Below are positions 46,512 through 55,746 of a stretch of 64,000 bases of DNA, one piece after another. Below the pieces are notes generated by a model. That model made no database searches, was not told the DNA's origin, and saw only the letters and a program-made list of their open reading frames with translations. This stretch comes from Bacteroidales bacterium (GTDB lineage Bacteria > Bacteroidota > Bacteroidia > Bacteroidales > UBA932), in contig JAILLE010000038.1 of assembly GCA_024693285.1 (NCBI GenBank), forward strand, positions 124,001 through 188,000, in the 5' to 3' direction. The position numbers and the translations under genes are program-made. The stretch's first letter is position 1, and each line of letters starts with the position of its first letter.

Positions 46512-49500
46512 TGTTTAAAAGAACCCTGCTCACCATCGCTCTTGCCTTGGCTATTCCGGTCGTCTCACAAGCCCAGAAAGTCCAGGAATTCAAGGAGGCT
46601 CTGGATTCTATGCAGACTCTCCTTCGTGAAAGGACGACCGTAGCCTCGCAAATCAAGGCGAAGAAGATTGTGAAAAGGGACAACGTCCTTGACTTCTACT
46701 TCACGAACACTTTCGGAGATTACCCCTGGAGGGATTCGGACGTCAAGTGGTTCCGTGAGAAATTAAAACCTCTGCTTCCTGGAGACTGGTCAAAGTCCAC
46801 AATCGGGGATATCTATGTGGGTAACAATAAGATAGACTCTTATGTGATGCCCAAGACTAACAGCTCAGGCAAGCCTCGCACGGCGATGTTCAGGGCTAAA
46901 GACCACAGGGCACAGGCAAGGTTTATCACAAGGGTCGGGGAAGCTGAATACACAAAAGGTCTTTCGGGACGTAATATAGCCCTATGGCAGAGCCATGGCA
47001 GGTATTACGATGAGAGCACTGACCGTTGGAAATGGCAGAGGGCTCCGCTGTTCCAGACTGTCGAGGACATGTACACCCAGAGCTACGTGCTGCCATTCCT
47101 GATGCCGATGCTGGAGAATTCCGGAGCCTACGTGATGACTCCCAGGGAAAGGGATCCCCAGGTCCATGAGATCATCGCCGACAATGATCCCGCTTTCAAG
47201 CAGGGTCGTGGCGAAGGAGTCAGGACTGCAGGATTCTATTCTGAATCAGGCTCCTGGCATGACGCGGGAATCGGTTTCGCAGATTTCAAGGCGATTTACA
47301 CAGGCAGGGATAATCCATTCCGGGCCGGTACCGCCAGGCAGGCAGTATGCTTCGATGACGAGGATACCGACAGGTCAGAGGCAGTCTGGACTCCCGATAT
47401 TCCGGAAAGGGGCGAATACGCTGTCTATATCTCCTACAAGTCATTCTCGAACAGTTCCGAGAAAGCCCACTACACAGTCCATCATCTCGGTGGCAAAAGT
47501 GAGTTCCTGGTTAATCAGAAGATGGGTGGAGGGACATGGATTTACCTTGGTACCTTCGAGTTCGCCGAGGGAAGGAATGGCTATGTCTCTCTCGACAATG
47601 AGGCCCCAGAGGGCTATAAGGTGGGAAGCAACACTGTAGTGACTGCCGATGCCGTCAGATTCGGTGGAGGTATGGGGAAGGTTGCCAGAGGGCCCAAAGA
47701 CGCCGATCCTTCTGAATATACCCTATCCGGACTCCCCTCTTTCGCCGAGGGTTCATATTACTGGACACAATGGGCAGGAGCGGACTCTACCCTACTTGAC
47801 TTGCACGAGGGCGACTACACCGCTGACTTTGCGGAGAGAGGTGCCTGGGTCGACTGGATGTCAGGAGGTTCCAGGACCAATCCGCAGAAAGAGGGACTCA
47901 AGATCCCGGTCGACATGTCATTCGCCTTCCACTCTGACGCCGGGACTTTCCCGAATGACTCGATCGTAGGTACCTTGGCTATTTACACTCTTCTCGCTGA
48001 CAATAAAGACAAATATCCCAACGGAGAGAGCCGCTGGCAAGGAAGGTTGCTCTCGGATTTCGTTCAAACCCAAGTCGTCGAGGATATACGCCGTACATTT
48101 AATCCCAAGTGGACCCGCAGGGGCCTCTGGGACCGTTCCTACAGCGAGTCCCGGACAACCACGGTTCCAGGAATGATTCTAGAGTCCCTTTCCCACCAGA
48201 ATTTCGAAGATATGAAGTTCGGTCTCGATCCGACTTTCAGGTTCGCCGTCAGCAGGGCCGCCTATAAGGGAATCCTCAAATTCCTGAGCGCGAGATATGG
48301 CCATGAATATGCGGTCCAACCGCTTCCGGTTGCCTCTTTCGCCACCGCTTTCAAGAGTGTTCCGGAGCCCGGTAGAGCGACCACTGTGAGGCTATCTTGG
48401 ACAGCTGTGGCCGACTCCCTCGAGCCTACGGCCACCCCCACTGGCTTCATTTTACAGACCAGGATAGGTGACGGGGCGTTCGACGCCGGTAAAGAGATTG
48501 AGTTTGAGAGCGAGAACGGAAAGTGTTTCTATGATGTTACCATACAACCCGGGAAACTATACAGTTTCAGGATAATAGCCTTCAACGAAGGAGGTCGTAG
48601 TTTTCCTTCAGAGACCCTCTGCGCCGGTGTCCCGGACAGTGGGGACGGCAAGAGTGTGCTGGTAGTCAACAACTTCACAAGGCTCTCGGCACCGGTTTGG
48701 TTCGATTCCCCCGACTACGCGGGCTTCCTCAACCGGCTCGATGCCGGAGTCCCTTACATGCGGGAGATAAATTTCATCGGGGAGCAGTACCAGATAAGAC
48801 GGGAATTGCCCTGGATAGACGATGACAACCCTGGCTTCGGAGCTTCGTTCAGCGACCACGCGGGAACCATAATCCCAGGCAATACCTTCGACTTCGTGGC
48901 AATACATGGAAAGGCCGTTTTAAAGGCCGGATATTCCTTCCACTCAGCTAGTTCCGCCTCCTTTGAGGAATGGAGCGTACCTTGCGGGAACGATGTCGCC
49001 CTGGATCTGATTTGCGGGAAACAGGTCACTACCCCACTGGGTAACGGAGTTAAAGGAAGCCGTTTTCAGGTGTTCCCGAAAGCCCTCCAGAAGGCTATCA
49101 AGGATTATTCCGCAGCTGGAGGAAATCTGATCGTCTCAGGCGCTCACATCGGCATTGACGTATGGGACAAGATATTCCCGGGGCAGGCTGTGCCAGCCAA
49201 TGCCGAGCAGACAAAGGTATTTGTCGAAGATGTGCTCGGTTATCGCTGGGCCGGAAATTTCGCCTCCAGGATCGGCACGATAAGACCTCAGCGCAACAGC
49301 GTCCTCCCTCTCAAGGGAAAGCTCGTCACAATGGAATTCTGGATGGAACGGAACCCGTTCATTTACAACGTTGAAACCCCTGACGCCTTAGCTCCTGCCA
49401 ATGAAAAGTCTGTGGCATTCCTCCGTTACGGAGACACTGGAGCCAACGCTGGAATAATCTTTGACGCCGGAAAATACAAAGCAGTCAGCCTCGGCTTCCC

Positions 49501-49576
49501 TATCGAGGTAATGAAAAGCCAGGGGGATATTGACATCCTCCTGGCCACGATTCTGTCCAGCTTTGCCGGCAACTAG
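46511..49576 (+). CDS. secreted golvesin-C/FnIII domain protein (xanthan lyase-like annotation class)
   Basis: YAVYISYKSFSNSSEKAHYTVHHLGGKSEFLVNQKMGGGTWIYLGTFEFAEG golvesin-type domain; FnIII-like segment. Confidence 0.75.
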   Translation: MFKRTLLTIALALAIPVVSQAQKVQEFKEALDSMQTLLRERTTVASQIKAKKIVKRDNVLDFYFTNTFGDYPWRDSDVKWFREKLKPLLPGDWSKSTIGDIYVGNNKIDSYVMPKTNSSGKPRTAMFRAKDHRAQARFITRVGEAEYTKGLSGRNIALWQSHGRYYDESTDRWKWQRAPLFQTVEDMYTQSYVLPFLMPMLENSGAYVMTPRERDPQVHEIIADNDPAFKQGRGEGVRTAGFYSESGSWHDAGIGFADFKAIYTGRDNPFRAGTARQAVCFDDEDTDRSEAVWTPDIPERGEYAVYISYKSFSNSSEKAHYTVHHLGGKSEFLVNQKMGGGTWIYLGTFEFAEGRNGYVSLDNEAPEGYKVGSNTVVTADAVRFGGGMGKVARGPKDADPSEYTLSGLPSFAEGSYYWTQWAGADSTLLDLHEGDYTADFAERGAWVDWMSGGSRTNPQKEGLKIPVDMSFAFHSDAGTFPNDSIVGTLAIYTLLADNKDKYPNGESRWQGRLLSDFVQTQVVEDIRRTFNPKWTRRGLWDRSYSESRTTTVPGMILESLSHQNFEDMKFGLDPTFRFAVSRAAYKGILKFLSARYGHEYAVQPLPVASFATAFKSVPEPGRATTVRLSWTAVADSLEPTATPTGFILQTRIGDGAFDAGKEIEFESENGKCFYDVTIQPGKLYSFRIIAFNEGGRSFPSETLCAGVPDSGDGKSVLVVNNFTRLSAPVWFDSPDYAGFLNRLDAGVPYMREINFIGEQYQIRRELPWIDDDNPGFGASFSDHAGTIIPGNTFDFVAIHGKAVLKAGYSFHSASSASFEEWSVPCGNDVALDLICGKQVTTPLGNGVKGSRFQVFPKALQKAIKDYSAAGGNLIVSGAHIGIDVWDKIFPGQAVPANAEQTKVFVEDVLGYRWAGNFASRIGTIRPQRNSVLPLKGKLVTMEFWMERNPFIYNVETPDALAPANEKSVAFLRYGDTGANAGIIFDAGKYKAVSLGFPIEVMKSQGDIDILLATILSSFAGN

Positions 49577-49577
49577 A

Positions 49578-50675
49578 CTATTTGTCGATCAGCAAGGCCT
49601 TGATTCTCGAGAATATCTCAATGTTTTCCATAACCTGACCGAACTTCCAGGCGGAAGCGCCGTAGGCGTATATGGGAACAGGAATACCGGAATGTCCGGT
49701 TGTGCCGAATTTGACATCAATACCAGTGTCACCTTTGGTGAAATCCTTGCTACCAGAGAGAAGCGTGACTCCACCAGTCTCATGGTCGGCGGTGACCACA
49801 ACGAGCGTTCCCTTGTGTGTGTCGGCATAATCAAACACGGCGTTCAACAACTTGTCAAACTCTTCCATCTCGAAGGTCAGCTGCTCGGCGTTATTCGCGT
49901 GCTCGGCATGGTCGATATGAGAGCCTTCGATCATGGCGAAGAAACCTTTCTTATTGTCGTCAAGGATATCCAGAGTGTGCATGGTTGCGTCCATCAGGAA
50001 GTCGGTGTCTCGTTCGATAGCCATAGGATAACTTCCGTCAGCAAAGAGGCCTATAATCGGGGTCTTCGTGGTCGCGTAAAAATCTTCAGGAGTGGCGGCA
50101 TATGTGAAACCCTCACGCACGGCCTTGTCGATCATATTCTCCGGAACCTTCTCAGGATCAGTAAAATACTTTCTACCACCACCAACGACTATATCCAGTC
50201 TTGCCGCAAGCATATCATTGATTATCTGGGTGCTCATGCCCCTGTTGGGCACATGGCCGTAGAAAGCCGAAGGAGTGGCGTCACATACGTGAGATGTCAC
50301 AACGATCCCAGTCGCGAGACCCTTTTGCTTGGCGAGCACGGCTAGACTGGGAACCGCTGTCGAGTCAGGTCCCATTCCGAGCATACTATTTTTCGTCTTG
50401 ACTCCACAAGCCATAGCCGTCCCGGATGCCGCTGAGTCAGTAACTCTGTTGTTTGCGGAATAAGTCTTGCTGATTCCGACAAACTGCGCGCGGTCAAAAC
50501 TAGTGGGAGCATAGTGGTTGTCAATCATCCAAGAAGAAGCGGCAGCAAGCCCCATTCCATCCCCAATGACCAGAATGACATTCTTAACCTTCTCAGTCTT
50601 GGGCGCTTTGTCAGCGGAATAACCTTGAGCGAACGGAATAGCAATTGCCAGGAGAATAAGGAAAATTCTTTTCAT
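49578..50675 (-). CDS. alkaline phosphatase
   Basis: VILVIGDGMGLAAASS...DSAASGTAMACGVKTKN...VVVTADHETGG. Confidence 0.95.
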   Translation of the reverse strand: MKRIFLILLAIAIPFAQGYSADKAPKTEKVKNVILVIGDGMGLAAASSWMIDNHYAPTSFDRAQFVGISKTYSANNRVTDSAASGTAMACGVKTKNSMLGMGPDSTAVPSLAVLAKQKGLATGIVVTSHVCDATPSAFYGHVPNRGMSTQIINDMLAARLDIVVGGGRKYFTDPEKVPENMIDKAVREGFTYAATPEDFYATTKTPIIGLFADGSYPMAIERDTDFLMDATMHTLDILDDNKKGFFAMIEGSHIDHAEHANNAEQLTFEMEEFDKLLNAVFDYADTHKGTLVVVTADHETGGVTLLSGSKDFTKGDTGIDVKFGTTGHSGIPVPIYAYGASAWKFGQVMENIEIFSRIKALLIDK

Positions 50676-50747
50676 ATAAGCTTAATATTTTGACAAATAT
50701 AACAATAAAGGCCGGATTTTTCGTATATTGTGACAAATTGAATCACT

Positions 50748-51989
50748 ATGAGACTGAAGGCATTCCTTTTCCCCATCTTGTTGCTGGTCAGTTTCTCAGC
50801 ATACGCACAGACTGACTCGCAGACGCTTCCTTTCAGTGCCACCGGAACCGTTGTCGACTCCGAAACTGGCAAGCCTCTTCAATATGTCGGTGTCACTTTC
50901 ACCGGTCAGAGATACGCTACTGTGACTAACGTGGACGGTGTGTTCACCTTGAAGTCAGCGACAGAACCACAAACTATCGATTTCACCTTGCTTGGCTACA
51001 AGACCGTCAGGGTCATGTTCCCGAAAGACGGTGAACCACTGATGATCAAGATGCCCCGAGGAGAGCTCACCCTTGATGGAGCTTTTGTCATCGCCGACCC
51101 GTACAGCGTGCTGAACAGGGCAATTAACAAGATTAAGGATAATTACCCAAACCAGCCTGAGATATTCGACTGCTTTTACAGGGAAACCGTTCAGAAAAGG
51201 CAACGCTTTATCTATATTTCCGAAGCGGTGGCCAGGATGTTCAAGTCCTCATACACTAGGCTAGGCGTCATAGGAGACAGGATAGCCGTGGACAAGAGCC
51301 GCCAGCTTGTCAGTCCGGAAAAAAGAGACACCCTATCCGTGAAGGTAGTTGGAGGGCCTACTCAGGCTGTTCAGCTTGACATTGTCAAGAACGATGACCT
51401 GCTCAACAAGGCTGAGCTGGCCTACTATGACTTACTTATGGAGACACCGGCCACGATTGGAGACCGCCTGCAATTCGCTATAAGGCTGGTACCTAGGATG
51501 CAGGCCGACTATCCTCTATACAATGGAGTAATCTACATTGACAGAGAGACTTACGCCTTCACCCGTTTCGAGCTGGAATATGACATGAGGGACAGGGAGA
51601 AGGTCACCAGATCCATACTGATCAGTAAGCCCGCGGGGCTTAAATTCACCCCTACCCAGGTCTCCATCCGGTATGACTACACTCTTTCGGAGGGTGTCTC
51701 AAGGGTCAGCTACGTAAAGACTGTGATGCGTTTCAAATGCGACTGGAAGAAGCGCCTGCTGAGGACTGATTACACGGCTATCAGTGAGTTGGTCACGACC
51801 GACCGCCATTCGGATAATGTCGAGATTATCCCTCGAAAGGAAAGCTTCAGCAGCAGGGATGTCCTCGCTGAACAGGCCTCTGCCGATTACGATCCAGAGT
51901 TCTGGAAGGACTACAATATCATAGAGCCCTCCGAGAGTCTCGACAAGGCGATAATCAAGATCGTTCGGAAGACAGAAAAAATTGAGTAA
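50748..51989 (+). CDS. carboxypeptidase-like regulatory domain outer-membrane-associated protein
   Basis: SATGTVVDSETGKPLQYVGVTFTGQRYATVTNVDGVFTLKS. Confidence 0.8.
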   Translation: MRLKAFLFPILLLVSFSAYAQTDSQTLPFSATGTVVDSETGKPLQYVGVTFTGQRYATVTNVDGVFTLKSATEPQTIDFTLLGYKTVRVMFPKDGEPLMIKMPRGELTLDGAFVIADPYSVLNRAINKIKDNYPNQPEIFDCFYRETVQKRQRFIYISEAVARMFKSSYTRLGVIGDRIAVDKSRQLVSPEKRDTLSVKVVGGPTQAVQLDIVKNDDLLNKAELAYYDLLMETPATIGDRLQFAIRLVPRMQADYPLYNGVIYIDRETYAFTRFELEYDMRDREKVTRSILISKPAGLKFTPTQVSIRYDYTLSEGVSRVSYVKTVMRFKCDWKKRLLRTDYTAISELVTTDRHSDNVEIIPRKESFSSRDVLAEQASADYDPEFWKDYNIIEPSESLDKAIIKIVRKTEKIE

Positions 51990-52002
51990 ATTTGCCTGAT
52001 AA

Positions 52003-52725
52003 ATGGCAAACGGCAGATTATACTTGATTCCCTCCCCTCTTGGGGGAGATGATCCGAGGGATGTGATCCCCGGACCTGTCTTGGAAAGGCTTACCAGCAT
52101 CAAAAGATATGTGGTCGAGGAGACCAGGACAGCCAGGCGTTTTCTCTCAGCGGCTGGCCTAAAAGGTCATATCGCTGACCTGGAGTTAAGGGAACTCAAT
52201 GAGCACACCCGACCGGAGGAGGTTGAGAACCTGCTTGAGTTATTCTCGGACACCGAAGGTCAACCAACCGATGTCGGTCTTATCTCGGAGGCTGGTCTCC
52301 CTGCCGTAGCCGATCCTGGAGCGGCACTGGTCGCCTTGTGCCATCAGCATGATATACAAGTGGTTCCATTTGTCGGTCCGTCTTCCTTGATGCTCGCCTT
52401 GATGGCCTCTGGGCTTAACGGGCAGAGCTTCGCTTTCCAGGGCTATCTTCCAGCCAAACCGGAGGAGAGGCGCAAGGCCATCAAAGACCTGGAAAAGAGG
52501 TCATCCCAGCTCGGTCAGACTGAGTTGTTCATCGAGACTCCCTACAGAAACGATTCGATGATGTCCGACCTTCTGGCCACCCTGCAGCCTTCGACGAGGC
52601 TCTGCGTTGCTGCCGACATCACTCTCCCGGACGAGACGATAATAACAAAAACAGTCAAGGCATGGCGGTCGGCTCCCATCACTATCGGCAAAAGGCCTTG
52701 CGTATTCCTCTTACTAGCGAAATAG
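52003..52725 (+). CDS. SAM-dependent methyltransferase, RsmI-like (tetrapyrrole methylase fold)
   Basis: LYLIPSPLGGDDPRDVIPGPVLERL...GLISEAGLPAVADPGAALVALCHQ. Confidence 0.88.
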   Translation: MANGRLYLIPSPLGGDDPRDVIPGPVLERLTSIKRYVVEETRTARRFLSAAGLKGHIADLELRELNEHTRPEEVENLLELFSDTEGQPTDVGLISEAGLPAVADPGAALVALCHQHDIQVVPFVGPSSLMLALMASGLNGQSFAFQGYLPAKPEERRKAIKDLEKRSSQLGQTELFIETPYRNDSMMSDLLATLQPSTRLCVAADITLPDETIITKTVKAWRSAPITIGKRPCVFLLLAK

Positions 52726-52740
52726 TTGATCCTGAGCGAT

Positions 52741-53145
52741 ATGATGATAGATAGAGATATAACCATAGAATTGACCGGAATGGAGTTCCACGCCTTCCAC
52801 GGATGTCTGGAGCAGGAGCGGAAGGAGGGAAACACGTTTGTGGTCGATTTCCGTGGCAAAAGGGACGGGAAGAAGGCCGCTAAAACGGATGACCTGCATA
52901 ACACAGCCGACTATAGCAAGATCTATGAGATTGTGGCCGCCCAGATGGCAAAGCCTTCGAATCTTCTGGAGAATGTAGCCGGGAGGATCGTCGACGCCAT
53001 CATGGAGGCAGACTTCGGATTCTGGTTCGTACAGGTCAGAGTCTCAAAGAAGAACCCTCCGGTCGGAGGGGCATGTTCCTGGTCAAGGGTGACCGCAACC
53101 TGGGGAAAAGAGCTTCAGCATGAAATAATCAACGAGTCTTTCTGA
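52741..53145 (+). CDS. folB: dihydroneopterin aldolase
   Basis: IELTGMEFHAFHGCLEQERKEGNTFVVDF...DDLHNTADYSKIYEIV. Confidence 0.92.
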   Translation: MMIDRDITIELTGMEFHAFHGCLEQERKEGNTFVVDFRGKRDGKKAAKTDDLHNTADYSKIYEIVAAQMAKPSNLLENVAGRIVDAIMEADFGFWFVQVRVSKKNPPVGGACSWSRVTATWGKELQHEIINESF

Positions 53146-53147
53146 AT

Positions 53148-54572
53148 ATGAGAATAGCCTTCCTCACACTCGGTTGCAAGCTCAATTATGCTGAGACCTC
53201 GACTTATGAGCGGGGTTTTGTGGCGGCTGGATTGGAGGTCGTTCCGTGGGAAGAAAAGGCTGATGCTTATCTGATTAACACTTGCTCGGTGACTGAGAGG
53301 GCCGAGAAGAAGTGCCGCAATGCGATCCGGAAGGTTCACAGGGTCTCGCCTGATGCGAAGATTGTGGTGACTGGTTGCTATGCGCAGCTTCGGCGTGAGG
53401 AGTTGGAGGCTATCGAAGGCGTCGCCCTCGTCTTCGGTGCCACCGAAAAAGGCCGCGTCGTCCCCGATACCTTGAGCTTATTAAGAGAGGGTGGTCTGGA
53501 GGGTATACTCCTCCCGGCGGGTAAATCCCTCCCACCAGCTTCGCTGGCGGGCCCCTCCCGTTCACCTGGCCACGGGCGGCCAGGCCCTCCGGGGGGAGTA
53601 TACCCTCCAGACCAGCAGCCAAACAAAGAAACAGTAGCAACCGGGGACAATACCCTCCCCCGACGAGAAAGCCAAATTCTGGAGGCGTTTTCTTCGGAGG
53701 AGCGGACTCGGTCGTTTTTGAAGGTGCAGGACGGGTGCGACAACTTCTGCGCCTACTGCACAGTCCCCTACGCCCGCGGCCTCTCCCGCAACATCTCCAT
53801 CGCCGACGCCATCGCCCAAGCCAGGCAGATAGCCACCCTCGGAGTCAAGGAGATAGTGATCACGGGTGTCAACACAGGTGACTTCGGACGCACCACCGGG
53901 GAGAGTTTCCTCGAGCTACTGAAACGGCTGAACGACGTGGAAGGCATTGAACGTTACAGGATTTCATCCATTGAGCCCAACCTCATCACCGAAGAAATCG
54001 TGGACTGGATCGCCTCAGGCACGAAGTTCCAACCACATTTCCATATTCCCCTGCAGTCAGGAGCCGACGAGATATTGAGCCGTGTCAGAAGACGTTACAC
54101 TACTGAGTTCTTTGCTGACAGGATTGAATATATACGCTCAAAGATGGATCCCAGGCCGGGTGAGCCACAAGGCAACCTGAAGCCATACGTGTTCTTCGGA
54201 ATTGACGTTATCGCCGGCCTACCCGGAGAGACGGACGAACTCTTTGAGAAAACATATTCATTCCTTAAAGACACGATCAGGCCCGCCTTCATCCACATAT
54301 TCCCCTATTCATGCAGACCGGGAACAATGGCGGCAGGCTGGAAGGACCAGGTCAAGGATTCGGTCAAAACAGAAAGGGTTGAAAAATTGGAAACTCTTTG
54401 TAATGAGTTACATACCGAGTTTGTGGAGAAGAACCGCGGACGACTGTCGCAAGTGCTGTGGGAGTCGGATGTGAAAGATGGGATGATGGGAGGATATTCG
54501 GGCAATTATATCAGGGTCGAGAGACCGTTCGATCCATTGAAAGTGAACACTATAGAAGATGTGATATTATGA
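53148..54572 (+). CDS. mtaB: tRNA (t6A37) methylthiotransferase MtaB with in-frame palindromic insertion
   Basis: MRIAFLTLGCKLNYAETSTYERGF...RSFLKVQDGCDNFCAYCTVPYARGLSR. Confidence 0.93.
   Translation: MRIAFLTLGCKLNYAETSTYERGFVAAGLEVVPWEEKADAYLINTCSVTERAEKKCRNAIRKVHRVSPDAKIVVTGCYAQLRREELEAIEGVALVFGATEKGRVVPDTLSLLREGGLEGILLPAGKSLPPASLAGPSRSPGHGRPGPPGGVYPPDQQPNKETVATGDNTLPRRESQILEAFSSEERTRSFLKVQDGCDNFCAYCTVPYARGLSRNISIADAIAQARQIATLGVKEIVITGVNTGDFGRTTGESFLELLKRLNDVEGIERYRISSIEPNLITEEIVDWIASGTKFQPHFHIPLQSGADEILSRVRRRYTTEFFADRIEYIRSKMDPRPGEPQGNLKPYVFFGIDVIAGLPGETDELFEKTYSFLKDTIRPAFIHIFPYSCRPGTMAAGWKDQVKDSVKTERVEKLETLCNELHTEFVEKNRGRLSQVLWESDVKDGMMGGYSGNYIRVERPFDPLKVNTIEDVIL
53493..53613 (+). repeat. 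121-bp palindromic element in frame within mtaB
   Basis: Perfect 19-bp terminal inverted repeats GGTCTGGAGGGTATACTCC (53493-53511) / GGAGTATACCCTCCAGACC (53595-53613), with internal hairpins CCAGCttcGCTGG and CCTGGCCacgggcGGCCAGG. Confidence 0.95.
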
Positions 54573-55726
54573 CGGGAAGCGGAGCGAGACTGACTTTTCT
54601 TGGCACAGGAACTTCGCAGGGTGTGCCGATTATCGGTTGCAAGTGTGATGTGTGCCGCTCGGCGGATCCTCGGGACAAGCGCTTCCGGGCGTCAGTGTTC
54701 GTGGAATATGGCGGGTTGAACATCCTTGTGGATGCCGGGCCGGATTTCAGGATGCAGATGATCGGCCACGAAATCAGCCACCTTGACGCCATCTTATTGA
54801 CTCACAACCACAAAGACCACACAGGCGGACTCGATGATGTGCGATCACTCAATTATATCGACCGCCGAGCGGCCGAAATCTATTGCGAGCGGAATGTCCT
54901 TGAGGACTTGATCCGGGAATATCCCTACGTCTTCAAGTTCCCGAAGTATCCCGGAGCCCCCGAATGGATGCTTCACGTCATCGATGAACACCCCTTCATT
55001 CTCCGCAAAGACTCCTCCGACAAAGAGCTCGTCTGGGTCCATGACGTCGGCTACCACTACCGCATGAACGACGGCACCCTCGTCCCCACCGCCCGCTCCC
55101 TCGAGGACATGATCAGTACCGCCGAAGTAGCCGGCTCTGGTGGCTCGACCGCCTCGCTTCGCGAGGCCCCACCGCTCGCGTCGCAAAGCGACGCTCCGGT
55201 CCCCCCTCTTACAGTGCCGAGGGTGGCATGGGTCTCGCCATCCAGACTGGCTACTTCCGCTCCCTTTAGAGACTCGGAGCAAAGCGACGCAGGGAGTCTG
55301 AGGGGAACGCCCCTCAGTCCCCCTAGGGGGCGCAGGGGGGTTGACATAGCCCCCGCATCGGGGATTACGACAGTAATCCCGATAAGGGGGCTTCACGACA
55401 AATTGCCGGTACTGGGATTCAGGTTCGGGGATATAGCGTATCTGACGGACATGAGCGAGATTCCGGAGAGCGAATTCGCGAAGCTACAAGGGCTGAAACA
55501 CTTGACACTCAACACAGTAGGCTACAACAAGCATCACTCCCACTTCAGCCTTCAAGAAACCCTCACCCTCGCCGACCGCATCCGCCCCACCCACACATGG
55601 CTCACCCACCTCTCTCACTCCTTCCCCGTCCACGAGCAATTCTGTAAAGAACTGGAGCGGATGTGCCAAGAACAGCACATCCACTCCACAGTCCTCCCGG
55701 CTTACGACGGGCTGGTTATTGAATAA
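54569..55726 (+). CDS. MBL-fold metallo-hydrolase (PhnP-like) with in-frame repeat insertions
   Basis: LTFLGTGTSQGVPIIGCKCDVCRSADPRDKRFRASVFVEYGG...LLTHNHKDHTGGLDDVR; the insert separates this from LHDKLPVLGFRFGDIAYLTDM. Start set at the ATG overlapping the mtaB stop. Confidence 0.92.
   Translation: MTGSGARLTFLGTGTSQGVPIIGCKCDVCRSADPRDKRFRASVFVEYGGLNILVDAGPDFRMQMIGHEISHLDAILLTHNHKDHTGGLDDVRSLNYIDRRAAEIYCERNVLEDLIREYPYVFKFPKYPGAPEWMLHVIDEHPFILRKDSSDKELVWVHDVGYHYRMNDGTLVPTARSLEDMISTAEVAGSGGSTASLREAPPLASQSDAPVPPLTVPRVAWVSPSRLATSAPFRDSEQSDAGSLRGTPLSPPRGRRGVDIAPASGITTVIPIRGLHDKLPVLGFRFGDIAYLTDMSEIPESEFAKLQGLKHLTLNTVGYNKHHSHFSLQETLTLADRIRPTHTWLTHLSHSFPVHEQFCKELERMCQEQHIHSTVLPAYDGLVIE
55134..55251 (+). 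repeat. 118-bp in-frame repeat, copy B
   Basis: Same 46-nt and 59-nt blocks as 33091-33208; centre gtcgcaaagcgac. Confidence 0.95.
55298..55392 (+). repeat. in-frame hairpin cluster following copy B
   Basis: CTGAGGGGaacgCCCCTCAG (55298-55317), CCCCCTAGGGGG (55319-55330), 45-nt hairpin AGCCCCCGCATCGGGGATTACgacaGTAATCCCGATAAGGGGGCT (55348-55392). Confidence 0.9.
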
Positions 55727-55746
55727 GACTTAGAATATGCTGGCCG

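Noticed and set aside
54458-54568. Upstream extension of the MBL hydrolase ORF
   Set aside because: Overlaps the mtaB 3' end in another frame; the ATG at 54569, overlapping the mtaB stop, gives the conserved N-terminus.
54845-55396. 183-aa minus-strand ORF across the MBL-gene insert
   Set aside because: The repeat is stop-free on both strands, but the plus-strand frame continues the conserved MBL protein on both sides.
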